Source of the DNA: Streptomyces sp. R41
Lineage (GTDB): Bacteria; Actinomycetota; Actinomycetes; Streptomycetales; Streptomycetaceae
Assembly (NCBI RefSeq): GCF_041053055.1
Contig: NZ_CP163443.1
Location: forward strand, 9,345,001-9,409,000
Length of the DNA: 64,000 bases
Direction: 5' to 3'
In this document: piece after piece, positions 1 to 8,061 of the stretch
Numbering within the stretch: the stretch's first letter is position 1
How the letters are laid out: every line of letters begins with the position of its first letter
Notes under the pieces: generated by a model
Seen by the model: only the letters and a program-made list of their open reading frames with translations
Database searches by the model: none
What the model was told of the DNA's origin: nothing
Made by a program: the position numbers and the translations under genes

Positions 1-1058
1 TAATTCCAGGCGACGCCCTCCATGGGGATCTTCGCGTCGGCCTGGTCGGGGACGAGCCCGAGGCCGCCGAAGACGAACTCCACGAGGTATCCGGCGAGCA
101 CGATGGCCGTGTAGAAGGTGACCAGCAGGAAGGCGGTCATGCGCGGCCCGTAGTACTTCCGGTAGATGTTCAGGATCGGCAGGATCAGCAGGTCGGCGAA
201 GATGAACGCGACCACGCCGCCGAAGCTGATGCCGCCCTTCCAGAGGACCACGGCCAGCGGCACGTTCCCGATGGAGCAGACGAACGAGGCGATCGCCACC
301 AGCGGTCCGACGAGGGGGCCGATCAGCTTCGCGGCGAGCGGATGCCCGTCCAGGAAGAGCGAGCTCCAGAACGCGTCGGGCACCCAGGCCGCGATCGCGC
401 CCGCGATCAGCAGACCGATCACCAGGTCCCGCAGGATCGCCGCCCACTCCATGACGAAGACGTGCGAGACCGAGGTGAAGCCGTCGCCGGACAGCAGCCG
501 CCGCAGGAACGACCCTTCCCCTTGGATCGACATGTCCATGGCCGCATGCCCTTCCATGGACCCGGCGATCCCACGCTCCGCCTGCTCCCGGGCCTGCCGC
601 AGCAGCCGCTCGCGCAGGAAGAGCCGGAAGAGCACGGCCAGCAGCACGATCATGACCGGTCCGCCGACGAATTCCGCGAGCGTGAACTGCCAGCCCATCA
701 ACAGGGCGAGGATCACGCCGAGTTCGACCACCAGGTTGGTCGAGGCGATCTCGAACGCCATAGCCGCAGTGAAGTCCGCGCCCTTGCGGAACAGTGAGCG
801 CGCGAGCGCGACGGCCGCGTACGAGCAGGACGAGGACGCCGCCCCGAGCCCGGCGGCAAGCGCGAGCGTCCGGGGGCGGTCGTCGCCGAGCAGCCGTACC
901 ACCGTCGCCCGCCGCACCACCGCCCGGACGACGGCGGACAGGCCGAAGCCGAGGATCAGTGCCCAGGTGATCTCCCAGGTCATCGATCCCGTCAGGGACA
1001 GTGCGTGCAGGATCGCGTCCATCGGTTCGACTTTCTCCCGGTCGGTGGGATCAGGCAT
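1..1058 (-). CDS. YraQ/DUF318-type permease, 3' end beyond the window
   Basis: An open frame on the minus strand begins at an ATG at 1058 and runs off the left edge without a stop (about 352 codons visible). A second in-frame ATG at 1022 (MDAILHAL) is an alternative start. The product has many hydrophobic helices, including an N-terminal pair with the motif LAAGLGAASSSCSYAAVALA around residues 65-85 and a related SIGNVPLAVVLWKGG later, the two half-repeats typical of the YraQ/DUF318 permease superfamily (COG0701) that also holds ArsP-like exporters. The conserved cysteine in SSSCSYAA is present. The substrate is unknown; family members are linked to metal or organoarsenical export, but nothing nearby supports a specific one. 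Confidence 0.8.
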   Translation of the reverse strand, partial: MPDPTDREKVEPMDAILHALSLTGSMTWEITWALILGFGLSAVVRAVVRRATVVRLLGDDRPRTLALAAGLGAASSSCSYAAVALARSLFRKGADFTAAMAFEIASTNLVVELGVILALLMGWQFTLAEFVGGPVMIVLLAVLFRLFLRERLLRQAREQAERGIAGSMEGHAAMDMSIQGEGSFLRRLLSGDGFTSVSHVFVMEWAAILRDLVIGLLIAGAIAAWVPDAFWSSLFLDGHPLAAKLIGPLVGPLVAIASFVCSIGNVPLAVVLWKGGISFGGVVAFIFADLLILPILNIYRKYYGPRMTAFLLVTFYTAIVLAGYLVEFVFGGLGLVPDQADAKIPMEGVAWN

Positions 1059-1443
1059 GACCCGTCGGCAGTTCAGTGACCCTGGCCACAGTCGCTATTG
1101 AGCCGAATGGGTGGCATCGAAGAGGGCATCGTGTTTCAAATCGCCGCAGATCGGGGCCTGATGGGCGCTGAGTGACGCGCGACAGTAACCTTTTGTTTTC
1201 AGCCCCATCGAGCGGGCACCCGCTCATTTGGTTACCCTGTACCAGACGGACAGCTTTTCTGGGTTCCACCCACACCCACGGTCCGTCCCGGGACAAGCCG
1301 GTCACCACGGCCTGCTCTCATACGAGTTACCGGCGCCACCGCGTCCCTAACTGCCTTCGACTCACACCCGAGCGGGCGTCAGGAGACTGGAGCAGACCGG
1401 CCCTGTATGTCCCGAGGGTGACCCGACACATAAGGAGTGCGCG
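1059..1443. other. Non-coding stretch upstream of the permease
   Basis: No convincing gene is seen in these 385 bases; the short open frames here have poor codon use. The stretch should hold the permease promoter (minus strand) and the leader of the small peptide gene (plus strand). A perfect stem-loop with 7-bp arms GAGCGGG/CCCGCTC and a 2-base loop lies at 1210-1225, followed by ATTT. Matching GTAACC and GGTTAC hexamers lie on either side of it near 1186 and 1230. Confidence 0.4.
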
Positions 1444-1620
1444 GTGACACCGGAGAAGACGAATCGCGATCAACGCCCCAAGGAACGCACGGAGCGTGCG
1501 GGCCATGGGCCCGAGAAGGAGCTCGGCAGCCTGGACGTGTGGGCCAGGTCCGCCCCGATCCGTCTCGCGGGCTACGAGGACGACCTCGCCGAGCCCCACA
1601 TCCTGCCCAGCGTCGACTGA
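1444..1620 (+). CDS. Small 58-residue peptide, function unknown
   Basis: A GTG start at 1444 has AAGGAG a suitable distance upstream (cataaggagtgcgcg-GTG). The product is short, highly charged and hydrophilic in its first 30 residues (many K, R, E, Q), followed by a segment rich in aromatic and hydrophobic residues (LDVWARSAPIRLAGYEDD) and ending ILPSVD. No cysteine, signal peptide or membrane helix is present. A charged leader followed by a compact Trp/Tyr-containing tail resembles peptide-precursor architecture, but no modifying enzyme lies next to it; the following gene is a GNAT acetyltransferase 80 bases away. I do not recognise the family. The good ribosome binding site and typical codon use support a real gene. 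Confidence 0.55.
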   Translation: MTPEKTNRDQRPKERTERAGHGPEKELGSLDVWARSAPIRLAGYEDDLAEPHILPSVD

Positions 1621-1625
1621 CCGAG

Positions 1626-1669
1626 TAGGAATCATCGCGATCGACCCCCGGTAGGACCCATCGCGATCG
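1626..1669. repeat. Two 18-bp direct repeats, possible operator
   Basis: Two near-identical copies (TAGGAATCATCGCGATCG and TAGGACCCATCGCGATCG) start at 1626 and 1652, 26 bp apart. Each contains the palindrome ATCGCGAT. They sit between the small peptide gene and the GNAT gene. The spacing and palindromic core suggest protein binding, but this is inference. Confidence 0.4.
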
Positions 1670-1700
1670 CTGACAGCATGGGCGTGTCAGACTCACGTCC

Positions 1701-2183
1701 ATGCTGATCAGAGAAGCCGCGGCCGACGACTGGCCGCGGATCTGGCCTTTCTGGCACCGGATCGTCGCCGCCCGCGAGACCTACGCCTGGGACCCGGACA
1801 CCTCCGAGGAAGCCGCCCGCGCCCTGTGGATGGGCCCGGGCAAGCGGGTGTACGTCGTAGAGGACGACGGTGGAGCGGTCGTCGGCTCCGCCTACGTCAC
1901 CCCGAACTACGGCGGTCCCGCCGCCCGGATCGCCAACGCCGGATTCATGGTCGACCCGGACCGGTCCGGACAGGGCATCGGCCGTGCGCTGGCCGAACAC
2001 ATCCTCGCCACGGCGAAGGCCGACGGCTACCGGGGCATGGTGTTCAACGCCGTCGTGGAGACGAACCCGGCCGTGACGCTGTGGACGTCGCTCGGCTTCA
2101 CGATCCTGGGCACCGTGCCGGACGCGTACGAGCACGCACGGCACGGGCTGGTGGGGCTGCACATCATGTACCGGGCGCTGTAG
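1701..2183 (+). CDS. GNAT-family N-acetyltransferase
   Basis: A 160-residue single-domain protein transfers an acetyl group from acetyl-CoA to an amine. The acetyl-CoA pyrophosphate loop is visible as GQGIGRALAEHI around residues 94-105, preceded by the strand AGFMVDPDRS and followed by NPAVTLWTSLGF, the usual alpha4/beta6-7 segment of GNAT enzymes. Length is normal for the fold. The substrate cannot be told from sequence; the layout resembles the phosphinothricin-acetyltransferase-like branch, but that is weak. It stands alone, reading away from the peptide gene and towards the minus-strand amidase, whose stop lies 2 bases beyond its own. Confidence 0.85.
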   Translation: MLIREAAADDWPRIWPFWHRIVAARETYAWDPDTSEEAARALWMGPGKRVYVVEDDGGAVVGSAYVTPNYGGPAARIANAGFMVDPDRSGQGIGRALAEHILATAKADGYRGMVFNAVVETNPAVTLWTSLGFTILGTVPDAYEHARHGLVGLHIMYRAL

Positions 2184-2184
2184 C

Positions 2185-3525
2185 TCACTCCAGCGGAGCC
2201 GTACGCCGCCACGGTCGCAGCTCCTCCAGCTGTCCCGCCACTTCCAGGAGAACCGACTCGGAGCCCGGGCGGCCGACGAGCTGTACGGCGCACGGGGCGC
2301 CGCTCGGCAGCGTCCCGAACGGCACCGACATCGCGGGCCAGCCGGTCAGGTTCCACGGCGGGGTCAGAGGCGAGTAGTTCGTGTTGGCCACCAGGTTGCG
2401 CAGCCAGCCCCGCTCGTGCCACGCCGCGGCGGCGGGCCCGCGCCGGGCGAGCGCCGGGGTGAGCAGCACGTCGTGCTCCGCGAAGAACGGCTCCAGGCGC
2501 CCCCGCAGCTGCTCGCGGCGCTCGCCCTTGCGGACGCCGGCCACGAAGCGGCGACCGACGGCGGCGTGCACACGGGTGCGCCGGGTGAGCCGGCGCGGGT
2601 CGAGGTCCTCGGCGTCCACCGCGGTGCCCGCCGTCCAGTACGCGAGTGAGGTGGTGCTCAGCCAGAGCGGGTACGGCGGCTCGGCGGGCCGCACCCGATG
2701 GCCCGCCCCGGCCAGCAGCCCGGCCGCCTCCCGGGCGGCGGTCGTATACGAACGGCTGACGCTCACGCCGGCCAGCGGGCTGCGCACGGAGAGGGCGACC
2801 TTACGGGTGACGGTCTCCGAGGGGCCTGTCACCTCGGTGTCCGCGAGGACCGAGAACATCAGCCGCGCATCCTCGACCGTGGTCGCCAGCGGACCGTTCT
2901 CCGACATGCCGAACCAGTCGCCGTGACCGATCCCGGCGGGCACCACGCCGTGGCCCGGCTTCAGGGTGACGAGACCGCAGTTGGCGGCCGGGATGCGCAG
3001 CGAGCCCATCCCGTCGTTGCCGAGCGCGATCGGCACCATCCCGGCGGCGACCGCGGCCGCGCTGCCTCCCGACGAACCGCCCGCCGTGCGGGTCAGGTCC
3101 CACGGGTTGCGGGCGATGCCGTGCACGCCGTCCGTGGTGCCGAAGACGCAGAGCTCGGGCACGTTGGTGAGGCCCACGACCACGGCGCCCGCCGCGCGCA
3201 GCCGGGCCACGGTCACGTGGTCGTGATCGGCGGGCGTGTCAGGGGTCGCGGCGGAGCCGTTGCGGTTCGACTCGCCGCGCACCGGCAGGTTGTCCTTGAC
3301 CGCCACGGGCACGCCCGCGAGGGAGAGTTCGCCCAGATCCTTCGCGGCCAGCTCGTCGGCCTCCGCGAGGGCCGCCTCCGCCCGCAGGGTGCGGAAGGCA
3401 CCGACGCGGCCGTCGAGCCGCTCGATCCGCGCGAGGTGTTCGGCCACCACTTCGCGGGGCGTGACCCTCTTCTCGCGTACGGCTGCGGCGATCTCGGCGG
3501 CGGTCCGGCCGACCCAGGTGGTCAC
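2185..3525 (-). CDS. Amidase signature family hydrolase
   Basis: A 446-residue protein starts at GTG 3525 with AAGGAG five bases upstream. It carries the amidase signature fold: the catalytic lysine segment VAVKDNLPVRG near residue 75, and the glycine/serine-rich block TAGGSSGGSAAAVAAG near residues 145-160 that supplies the cis-Ser and nucleophilic Ser of the Ser-cisSer-Lys triad. The length fits this family. It hydrolyses an amide bond of an unidentified substrate in the cytoplasm. Its gene ends 2 bp from the GNAT gene, so the two converge, and it diverges from the glycosidase operon, sharing the 300-bp promoter region with it. Confidence 0.9.
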   Translation of the reverse strand: MTTWVGRTAAEIAAAVREKRVTPREVVAEHLARIERLDGRVGAFRTLRAEAALAEADELAAKDLGELSLAGVPVAVKDNLPVRGESNRNGSAATPDTPADHDHVTVARLRAAGAVVVGLTNVPELCVFGTTDGVHGIARNPWDLTRTAGGSSGGSAAAVAAGMVPIALGNDGMGSLRIPAANCGLVTLKPGHGVVPAGIGHGDWFGMSENGPLATTVEDARLMFSVLADTEVTGPSETVTRKVALSVRSPLAGVSVSRSYTTAAREAAGLLAGAGHRVRPAEPPYPLWLSTTSLAYWTAGTAVDAEDLDPRRLTRRTRVHAAVGRRFVAGVRKGERREQLRGRLEPFFAEHDVLLTPALARRGPAAAAWHERGWLRNLVANTNYSPLTPPWNLTGWPAMSVPFGTLPSGAPCAVQLVGRPGSESVLLEVAGQLEELRPWRRTAPLE

Positions 3526-3550
3526 GGGCGCTCCTTGTCGTAACTCGGTG

Positions 3551-3611
3551 GTACTCGTGGTCGTACTCGGGCGTACTTGTGGCCGTACGCGGTCGTACTC
3601 GTGAGTAGTAC
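3551..3611. repeat. Phased GTAC-containing repeats (22-bp period)
   Basis: GTACTCGTGG-like units begin at 3551, 3573 and 3595, exactly 22 bp apart, with a second related set (GTACTCGGGC, GTACGCGGTC) at 3563 and 3585. Five GTAC words therefore recur at alternating 12- and 10-bp steps, close to two helical turns per repeat. The array lies in the divergent promoter region between the amidase and the fucosidase operon and could be a regulator binding array. Confidence 0.5.
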
Positions 3612-3770
3612 GGGGAGCACTCTGCCCGGGCGTGGGGTGCCGCGTCGAGAGCCGGCCGCCTTGGACATTCGGTGCGATCCTCTTGGACTTTCGTGCGGGG
3701 GGTGCCCGGTATCTCCCCAGAGCGGGAGATCATCCGATCACTGGCTCAACTTCTGTGGCTGCAGGCCCCA

Positions 3771-3799
3771 TTGACAGCGTTTCACGGCCGCTCAATCAT
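3771..3799 (+). promoter_or_regulatory. Candidate sigma-70-type promoter of the glycosidase operon
   Basis: A perfect -35 box TTGACA at 3771-3776 is followed after 17 bp by AATCAT at 3794-3799 as a weaker -10 box. Transcription would begin about 20 bases before the fucosidase ATG at 3827. Confidence 0.45.
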
Positions 3800-3826
3800 C
3801 AGACCTCCGATGAATGGGAGCCGCTC

Positions 3827-6196
3827 ATGAGTATGCATCCAAGACGTCAGGTACTGGGAGCCGCGGCCGGAGCCGCCGTCGCGGCCACTCTTCCCCTCGC
3901 CGCCCCGGCCGAAGCGCGGGCCGGGGCCACAGCCGGAGCGGAGGCCGGCGCCGCCGGAGAGCAGCAGGGCCCGTGGGTGCCCGTCCCCGACCCGATACCC
4001 GTGCCCCTCGATGCCTACGTCGACAACGACGGCATCGACACCGCCGCGGCGCGCGGCGGGAACTTCGACGGCTCGGGTTACACGTTCCCGGGCGAGGAAC
4101 TCCCCGCCGGACGAGTGGAGGTCGACGGGATTTCCTTCCTCTTCCCCTCGTCCGCCGCGGGCGCCAAGAACAACCTGGTGGCCATGGGGCAGCGCATCGA
4201 CCTGCCCAAGGGCCGTTACCTTTCGGCCCTGTTCCTCACGGCGGGCAGTTACGGCAACGCCTCCGGCAAGGCCACCGTCCACTACGCCGACGGCTCGACG
4301 ACCAGTGCCGGGCTGGGCGGCGCGGACTGGTACTCGGCGGGCGGCTCGCTCTCGGCCCCGTACCGCTACAAGCCGGACGGCACCAAGGACGAGCACAGCG
4401 TCGGCATCGGCACGGCGGAGGTCTGGATCGACCCGCAGCGTGACGCGGTCGCCCTGACCCTGCCGGTCACCAATCCGGCCGAGGAGAACAAGACGTCTCT
4501 GCACGTCTTCGCCTTGTCCCTCCAACCGGCCGCCCAGGGACGGGCACTGGCCCTGCGCGACGCCCACTCGACCTTCTCGCTGCTGGAGTCGAGCGGCGCC
4601 CAGAGCGTCGAGGCCACCGTCGTCAACGCGGGCACGGTCGCCGTCGTCGCCGGTGACCGTGTGTCGGTCGGCGTCGACGTGCCGGGCGCCCGCACCGTCG
4701 AGCCCGCGCCGGTGACCCGCCTCGACCCGGGCGAGCAGGCCCGCGTCCGTATCGGCATCCGCAACCGCGGCGGCACGGCACCCGGCACCGCACAGGACGG
4801 CAAGGTGGTCGTCAGCGGGCGCGGAGGGCAGGTCACGTCCAGCAGTCGCAAGTTGACCCTGGGAATCCCCGACTACCTGCCGACCGAGGAGTCCCTCTCC
4901 GGGCATCAAGCCCCGTACTGGTTCCACCGCGCCAAGTTCGGCATCTTCATCCACTGGGGCGTCTACTCCGTGCCCGCCTGGTCACCGGTCGGCAAGCAAT
5001 ACGCCGAGTGGTACTGGAACCACATGCAGAGCCCGGACAACGCGGTGTACGCCTACCACCGGGAGAAGTACGGGGAGAACTTCGCCTACGACGACTTCAT
5101 CCCGATGTTCACGGCGAAGAACTTCGACCCACGGGCGTGGGTGGAGCTGTTCCGGGACGCGGGAGCCCAGTACCACGTGCTGACCTCGAAACACCACGAG
5201 GGTTTCGCCCTCTGGGACACCAAGGTCGCCGATCGCAACGCCGTGAAGATGGGCCCGAAGCGGGACCTGATCCGTGAACTCTTCGACGCCTCCAAGCAGT
5301 TCACCCCCGAGCTGCACCGCGGGCTGTACTTCTCCATGCCGGAGTGGTTCAACCCCGACAACCCGTGGATGGGCCACGCGCCGCGCAATCCGTACACCCT
5401 GGAGCCCGTCCCGTACATCGGATACACCGCGGGCAAGGACTATGTGAAGGACTATCAGGCTCCGCAGATGCTGGAGCTGATCCACGGCTACGACCCGTCC
5501 GTCCTGTGGTGCGACATCGGCGGGGTGAACGACAGCGTCCATGTGCTCGCCGAGTACTTCAACCACGGCAAGAACCGGCCGCAGCCGTACGAGGTGACCG
5601 TCAACAACCGGTCCGGCATCGGCTTCCACGACTTCACGACGCCCGAGTACACGACGTACGAGAACACCGTCGTCGCGAAGTGGGAGTCCAGCCGGGGCCT
5701 CGACCCGTTCAGCTACGGCTACAACCAGGCGACGCCCGACGCCGAGTACATGACCGCCGAGGAGGTCGTCCGCAGCCTGGTCGACATCGTGTCGAAGAAC
5801 GGCAACTTCCTGCTGGACATCGGTCCGCGCGCCGACGGCACCATTCCGGAGATCATGCAGACCCGGCTGCGGGAGACCGGCCGGTGGCTGAAGACCAACG
5901 GCGAGGCGATCTACGACACGACCTACTGGTCGCGCATGGCCCAGCTCGGCGAGGACCTGCGGTTCACCGTCCGGCAGAACAAGGCCTTCTACATCCACTC
6001 GCTGACCACGCCCGGCGCCAAGCTGACCGTCGAGGCGCCGGTGCCGATCCGCAGCGGGGACAAGGTCACGATGCTGGGCCACGACCGGCCGCTGACCTGG
6101 ACGGTGAGCAACGGCTCGCTGGTGATCGACGTACCGGAGGCGGCCCGCAAGGCCGGCCAGTACGTGTGGGTGTTCAAGGTGGAGTGGAATGTCTGA
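3827..6196 (+). CDS. Secreted alpha-L-fucosidase, GH29
   Basis: The start at ATG 3827 is chosen because GGGAG lies 6 bases upstream and it begins a Tat-type signal peptide (MSMHPRRQVLGAAAGAAVAA, twin arginine, cleavage near APAEA). The 789-residue product has a beta-sandwich-like N-terminal part (about 60-180) and linker domains, then a GH29 catalytic barrel from about residue 360, starting YWFHRAKFGIFIHWGVYSVP. The retaining nucleophile is Asp563 in PSVLWCDIGG; SKHHEGFALW earlier contributes the subsite histidines. It releases L-fucose from glycans outside the cell. It is first in an operon with a GH20 enzyme (8-bp overlap) and a second GH29 enzyme. Two different GH29 enzymes in one operon suggest different linkage preferences. 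Confidence 0.92.
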   Translation: MSMHPRRQVLGAAAGAAVAATLPLAAPAEARAGATAGAEAGAAGEQQGPWVPVPDPIPVPLDAYVDNDGIDTAAARGGNFDGSGYTFPGEELPAGRVEVDGISFLFPSSAAGAKNNLVAMGQRIDLPKGRYLSALFLTAGSYGNASGKATVHYADGSTTSAGLGGADWYSAGGSLSAPYRYKPDGTKDEHSVGIGTAEVWIDPQRDAVALTLPVTNPAEENKTSLHVFALSLQPAAQGRALALRDAHSTFSLLESSGAQSVEATVVNAGTVAVVAGDRVSVGVDVPGARTVEPAPVTRLDPGEQARVRIGIRNRGGTAPGTAQDGKVVVSGRGGQVTSSSRKLTLGIPDYLPTEESLSGHQAPYWFHRAKFGIFIHWGVYSVPAWSPVGKQYAEWYWNHMQSPDNAVYAYHREKYGENFAYDDFIPMFTAKNFDPRAWVELFRDAGAQYHVLTSKHHEGFALWDTKVADRNAVKMGPKRDLIRELFDASKQFTPELHRGLYFSMPEWFNPDNPWMGHAPRNPYTLEPVPYIGYTAGKDYVKDYQAPQMLELIHGYDPSVLWCDIGGVNDSVHVLAEYFNHGKNRPQPYEVTVNNRSGIGFHDFTTPEYTTYENTVVAKWESSRGLDPFSYGYNQATPDAEYMTAEEVVRSLVDIVSKNGNFLLDIGPRADGTIPEIMQTRLRETGRWLKTNGEAIYDTTYWSRMAQLGEDLRFTVRQNKAFYIHSLTTPGAKLTVEAPVPIRSGDKVTMLGHDRPLTWTVSNGSLVIDVPEAARKAGQYVWVFKVEWNV

Positions 6197-8042
6197 CATG
6201 CGTGGCAGATGGTCCCGGCTGGTGGGTGTCGCGGCGGCTCTGCTGCTGTTCGCTGCGCCGCTCCCGGCGGCGGCACAGGCTCGGACACCCGCGCCCAGCA
6301 CGGTCCCGGCCCTGTCCAACTGGGAGGCGGAGCAGGGAAGTTACCTCTTCGGCCGAGACTCCCGTATCGTCGCGCGGGACAAGACCGCGCTGGAGGTCGC
6401 CGGCACCCTCGCCGACGATCTGCGTGCGGCCGGGCACGGCACGGTTCCCGTCGTGCGCGGGGGTGCCCGCACCGGCGACGTGGTGATCGACGTCGATCCG
6501 TCGGCGGCGAAACTGGGCGCCGAGGGATACGAACTGAGCGCGGGCCGACGTCTGTTGGTGACGGGCGCCACCGGCACCGGCGCCTTCTACGGCACCCGCA
6601 CCCTCCTCCAATTCCTCGCCCAGAGCGACCGCGTGCCCGCCGGACACACGGTCGACGTGCCCCAGTACAAGGAGCGCGGTGTCGGCGTCTGCGCCTGCTA
6701 CATCCACATCTCGACGGCCTGGCTGGAGAACCTCGTACGCGACATGGCGTACCACAAGCTCAACCAGCTGCTGCTCGAACTCAAGGTGAAGAGCGACGCC
6801 CACCCCGAGGCCAACACCTGGGGCTACTACACCAAGGACGAGATACGACGACTCGTCGCCCTGGGCGAGAAGTACCACGTCGAGATCATCCCGGAGATCA
6901 ACTCACCAGGGCATATGGACCCTTGGATCGAGAACCGGCCGGATCTGCAGCTGACCGACTCCGACGGCAACAAGCAGCCCGCCCGCCTCGACATCACCGA
7001 GCCGGAGGCCTTCGCCTACTACACGAGCCTCATCGACGAGTACGCGCAGGTGTTCAAGGCCGACTCCTGGCACATGGGTGCCGATGAATACATGCTCGGC
7101 TCAGACTTCGCCAAGTACCCCCAGATCCTCCAGTACGCCCAGGCGAGGTACGGGGCGAATGCCACGCCCCAGGACGCGTTCATCGACTTCGTCAACCGCG
7201 TCCACGCCCACGCGCAGAGCAAGGGCGAGAAGCTGCGCATCTGGAACGACGGTCTGACCGGCGCCAACACCGTACCGGTCGCGGTCGGCACCACCGTCGA
7301 GCACTGGCTGAACGTGACCACGAAACCCAGCCGACTCATCGCCCAGGGTCACCCGTTGATGAACGCGGCCTACTCCCTCTACCTCGTACGTGGCGGCTTC
7401 CACTCGGACACGAAGGCCCTGTACGACCAGAGTTGGGACCCGCGCAGCTTCGAGGGCGAGAAGCTCGCCTCGCGCGACGGCGTCACCGGGGCGAAGATCA
7501 GTCTCTGGCCCGACAACGGGCGCGGCGAGACCGAGAACGAGGTCGAGACCGCCCTGACCCCAGCGCTGCGGCACATCGCCCAGGCGACCTGGGGGTCGCC
7601 GCACCCCGACCCCACCTACGCGGACTTCACCGCCCGGGGCGCGGCCGTGGGACACGCACCCGGCCGGCGAGACCTGACCCGGGTGCCGGTGGACGACGGG
7701 ACGTACACCTTCAGCAGCGGGAGCGTGAGCACCCGCTTCCAGGTGCGGCGGACTCCGGACGGCTACGTGACCTTGAAGTCCGTCGCGAGCGGCCGCTGCC
7801 TTGAGACCCGCAGCGGCAAGCTCACGCTCAACGTTCCGCTGGAGCCCGGTAGTTCCGTGACCGAGGAGGTCTGCGCGGCCTCGGACACCCTGCAGCGCTG
7901 GGAGTTGCAGCGCGCGGAGCGTGGCTACCGGCTCGTCAACGCGATCACCCGGATGGCGGTGCACGCGGCCGACGACGGTCGTCTCGTCCAGTATCCGCCC
8001 GACCAGCAGCGGCCCACCCTGTGGAAGTTGACCCCATCCTGA
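6189..8042 (+). CDS. Secreted beta-N-acetylhexosaminidase, GH20, with ricin-like tail
   Basis: The 617-residue exo-enzyme removes terminal beta-GlcNAc/GalNAc. It begins inside the end of the fucosidase gene and has a Sec-type signal peptide (LVGVAAALLLFAAPLPAAAQA). Residues about 45-150 form the GH20b-like domain, and the barrel follows from KERGVGVCACYIH. The substrate-assisted catalytic pair is Asp299-Glu300 in WHMGADEYM. The last 130 residues (FQVRRTPDGYVTLKSVASGR ... ERGYRLVNAITRMAVHA) resemble a ricin-type carbohydrate-binding fold, which is inference from the repeated YxLxN-like pattern. In the N-glycan setting it would trim antennal GlcNAc exposed after other trimming. Confidence 0.88.
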   Translation: MSDMRGRWSRLVGVAAALLLFAAPLPAAAQARTPAPSTVPALSNWEAEQGSYLFGRDSRIVARDKTALEVAGTLADDLRAAGHGTVPVVRGGARTGDVVIDVDPSAAKLGAEGYELSAGRRLLVTGATGTGAFYGTRTLLQFLAQSDRVPAGHTVDVPQYKERGVGVCACYIHISTAWLENLVRDMAYHKLNQLLLELKVKSDAHPEANTWGYYTKDEIRRLVALGEKYHVEIIPEINSPGHMDPWIENRPDLQLTDSDGNKQPARLDITEPEAFAYYTSLIDEYAQVFKADSWHMGADEYMLGSDFAKYPQILQYAQARYGANATPQDAFIDFVNRVHAHAQSKGEKLRIWNDGLTGANTVPVAVGTTVEHWLNVTTKPSRLIAQGHPLMNAAYSLYLVRGGFHSDTKALYDQSWDPRSFEGEKLASRDGVTGAKISLWPDNGRGETENEVETALTPALRHIAQATWGSPHPDPTYADFTARGAAVGHAPGRRDLTRVPVDDGTYTFSSGSVSTRFQVRRTPDGYVTLKSVASGRCLETRSGKLTLNVPLEPGSSVTEEVCAASDTLQRWELQRAERGYRLVNAITRMAVHAADDGRLVQYPPDQQRPTLWKLTPS

Positions 8043-8061
8043 CCGGAGGAGATCCACCCGC

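Noticed and set aside
1172..1447. 91-codon plus-strand frame ahead of the small peptide gene
   Set aside because: No ribosome binding site, low-quality residue composition, and it overlaps the well-supported GTG start at 1444.
3551..3611. Possible CRISPR array
   Set aside because: Repeats are only about 10 bp with no unique spacers of suitable length and no cas genes.
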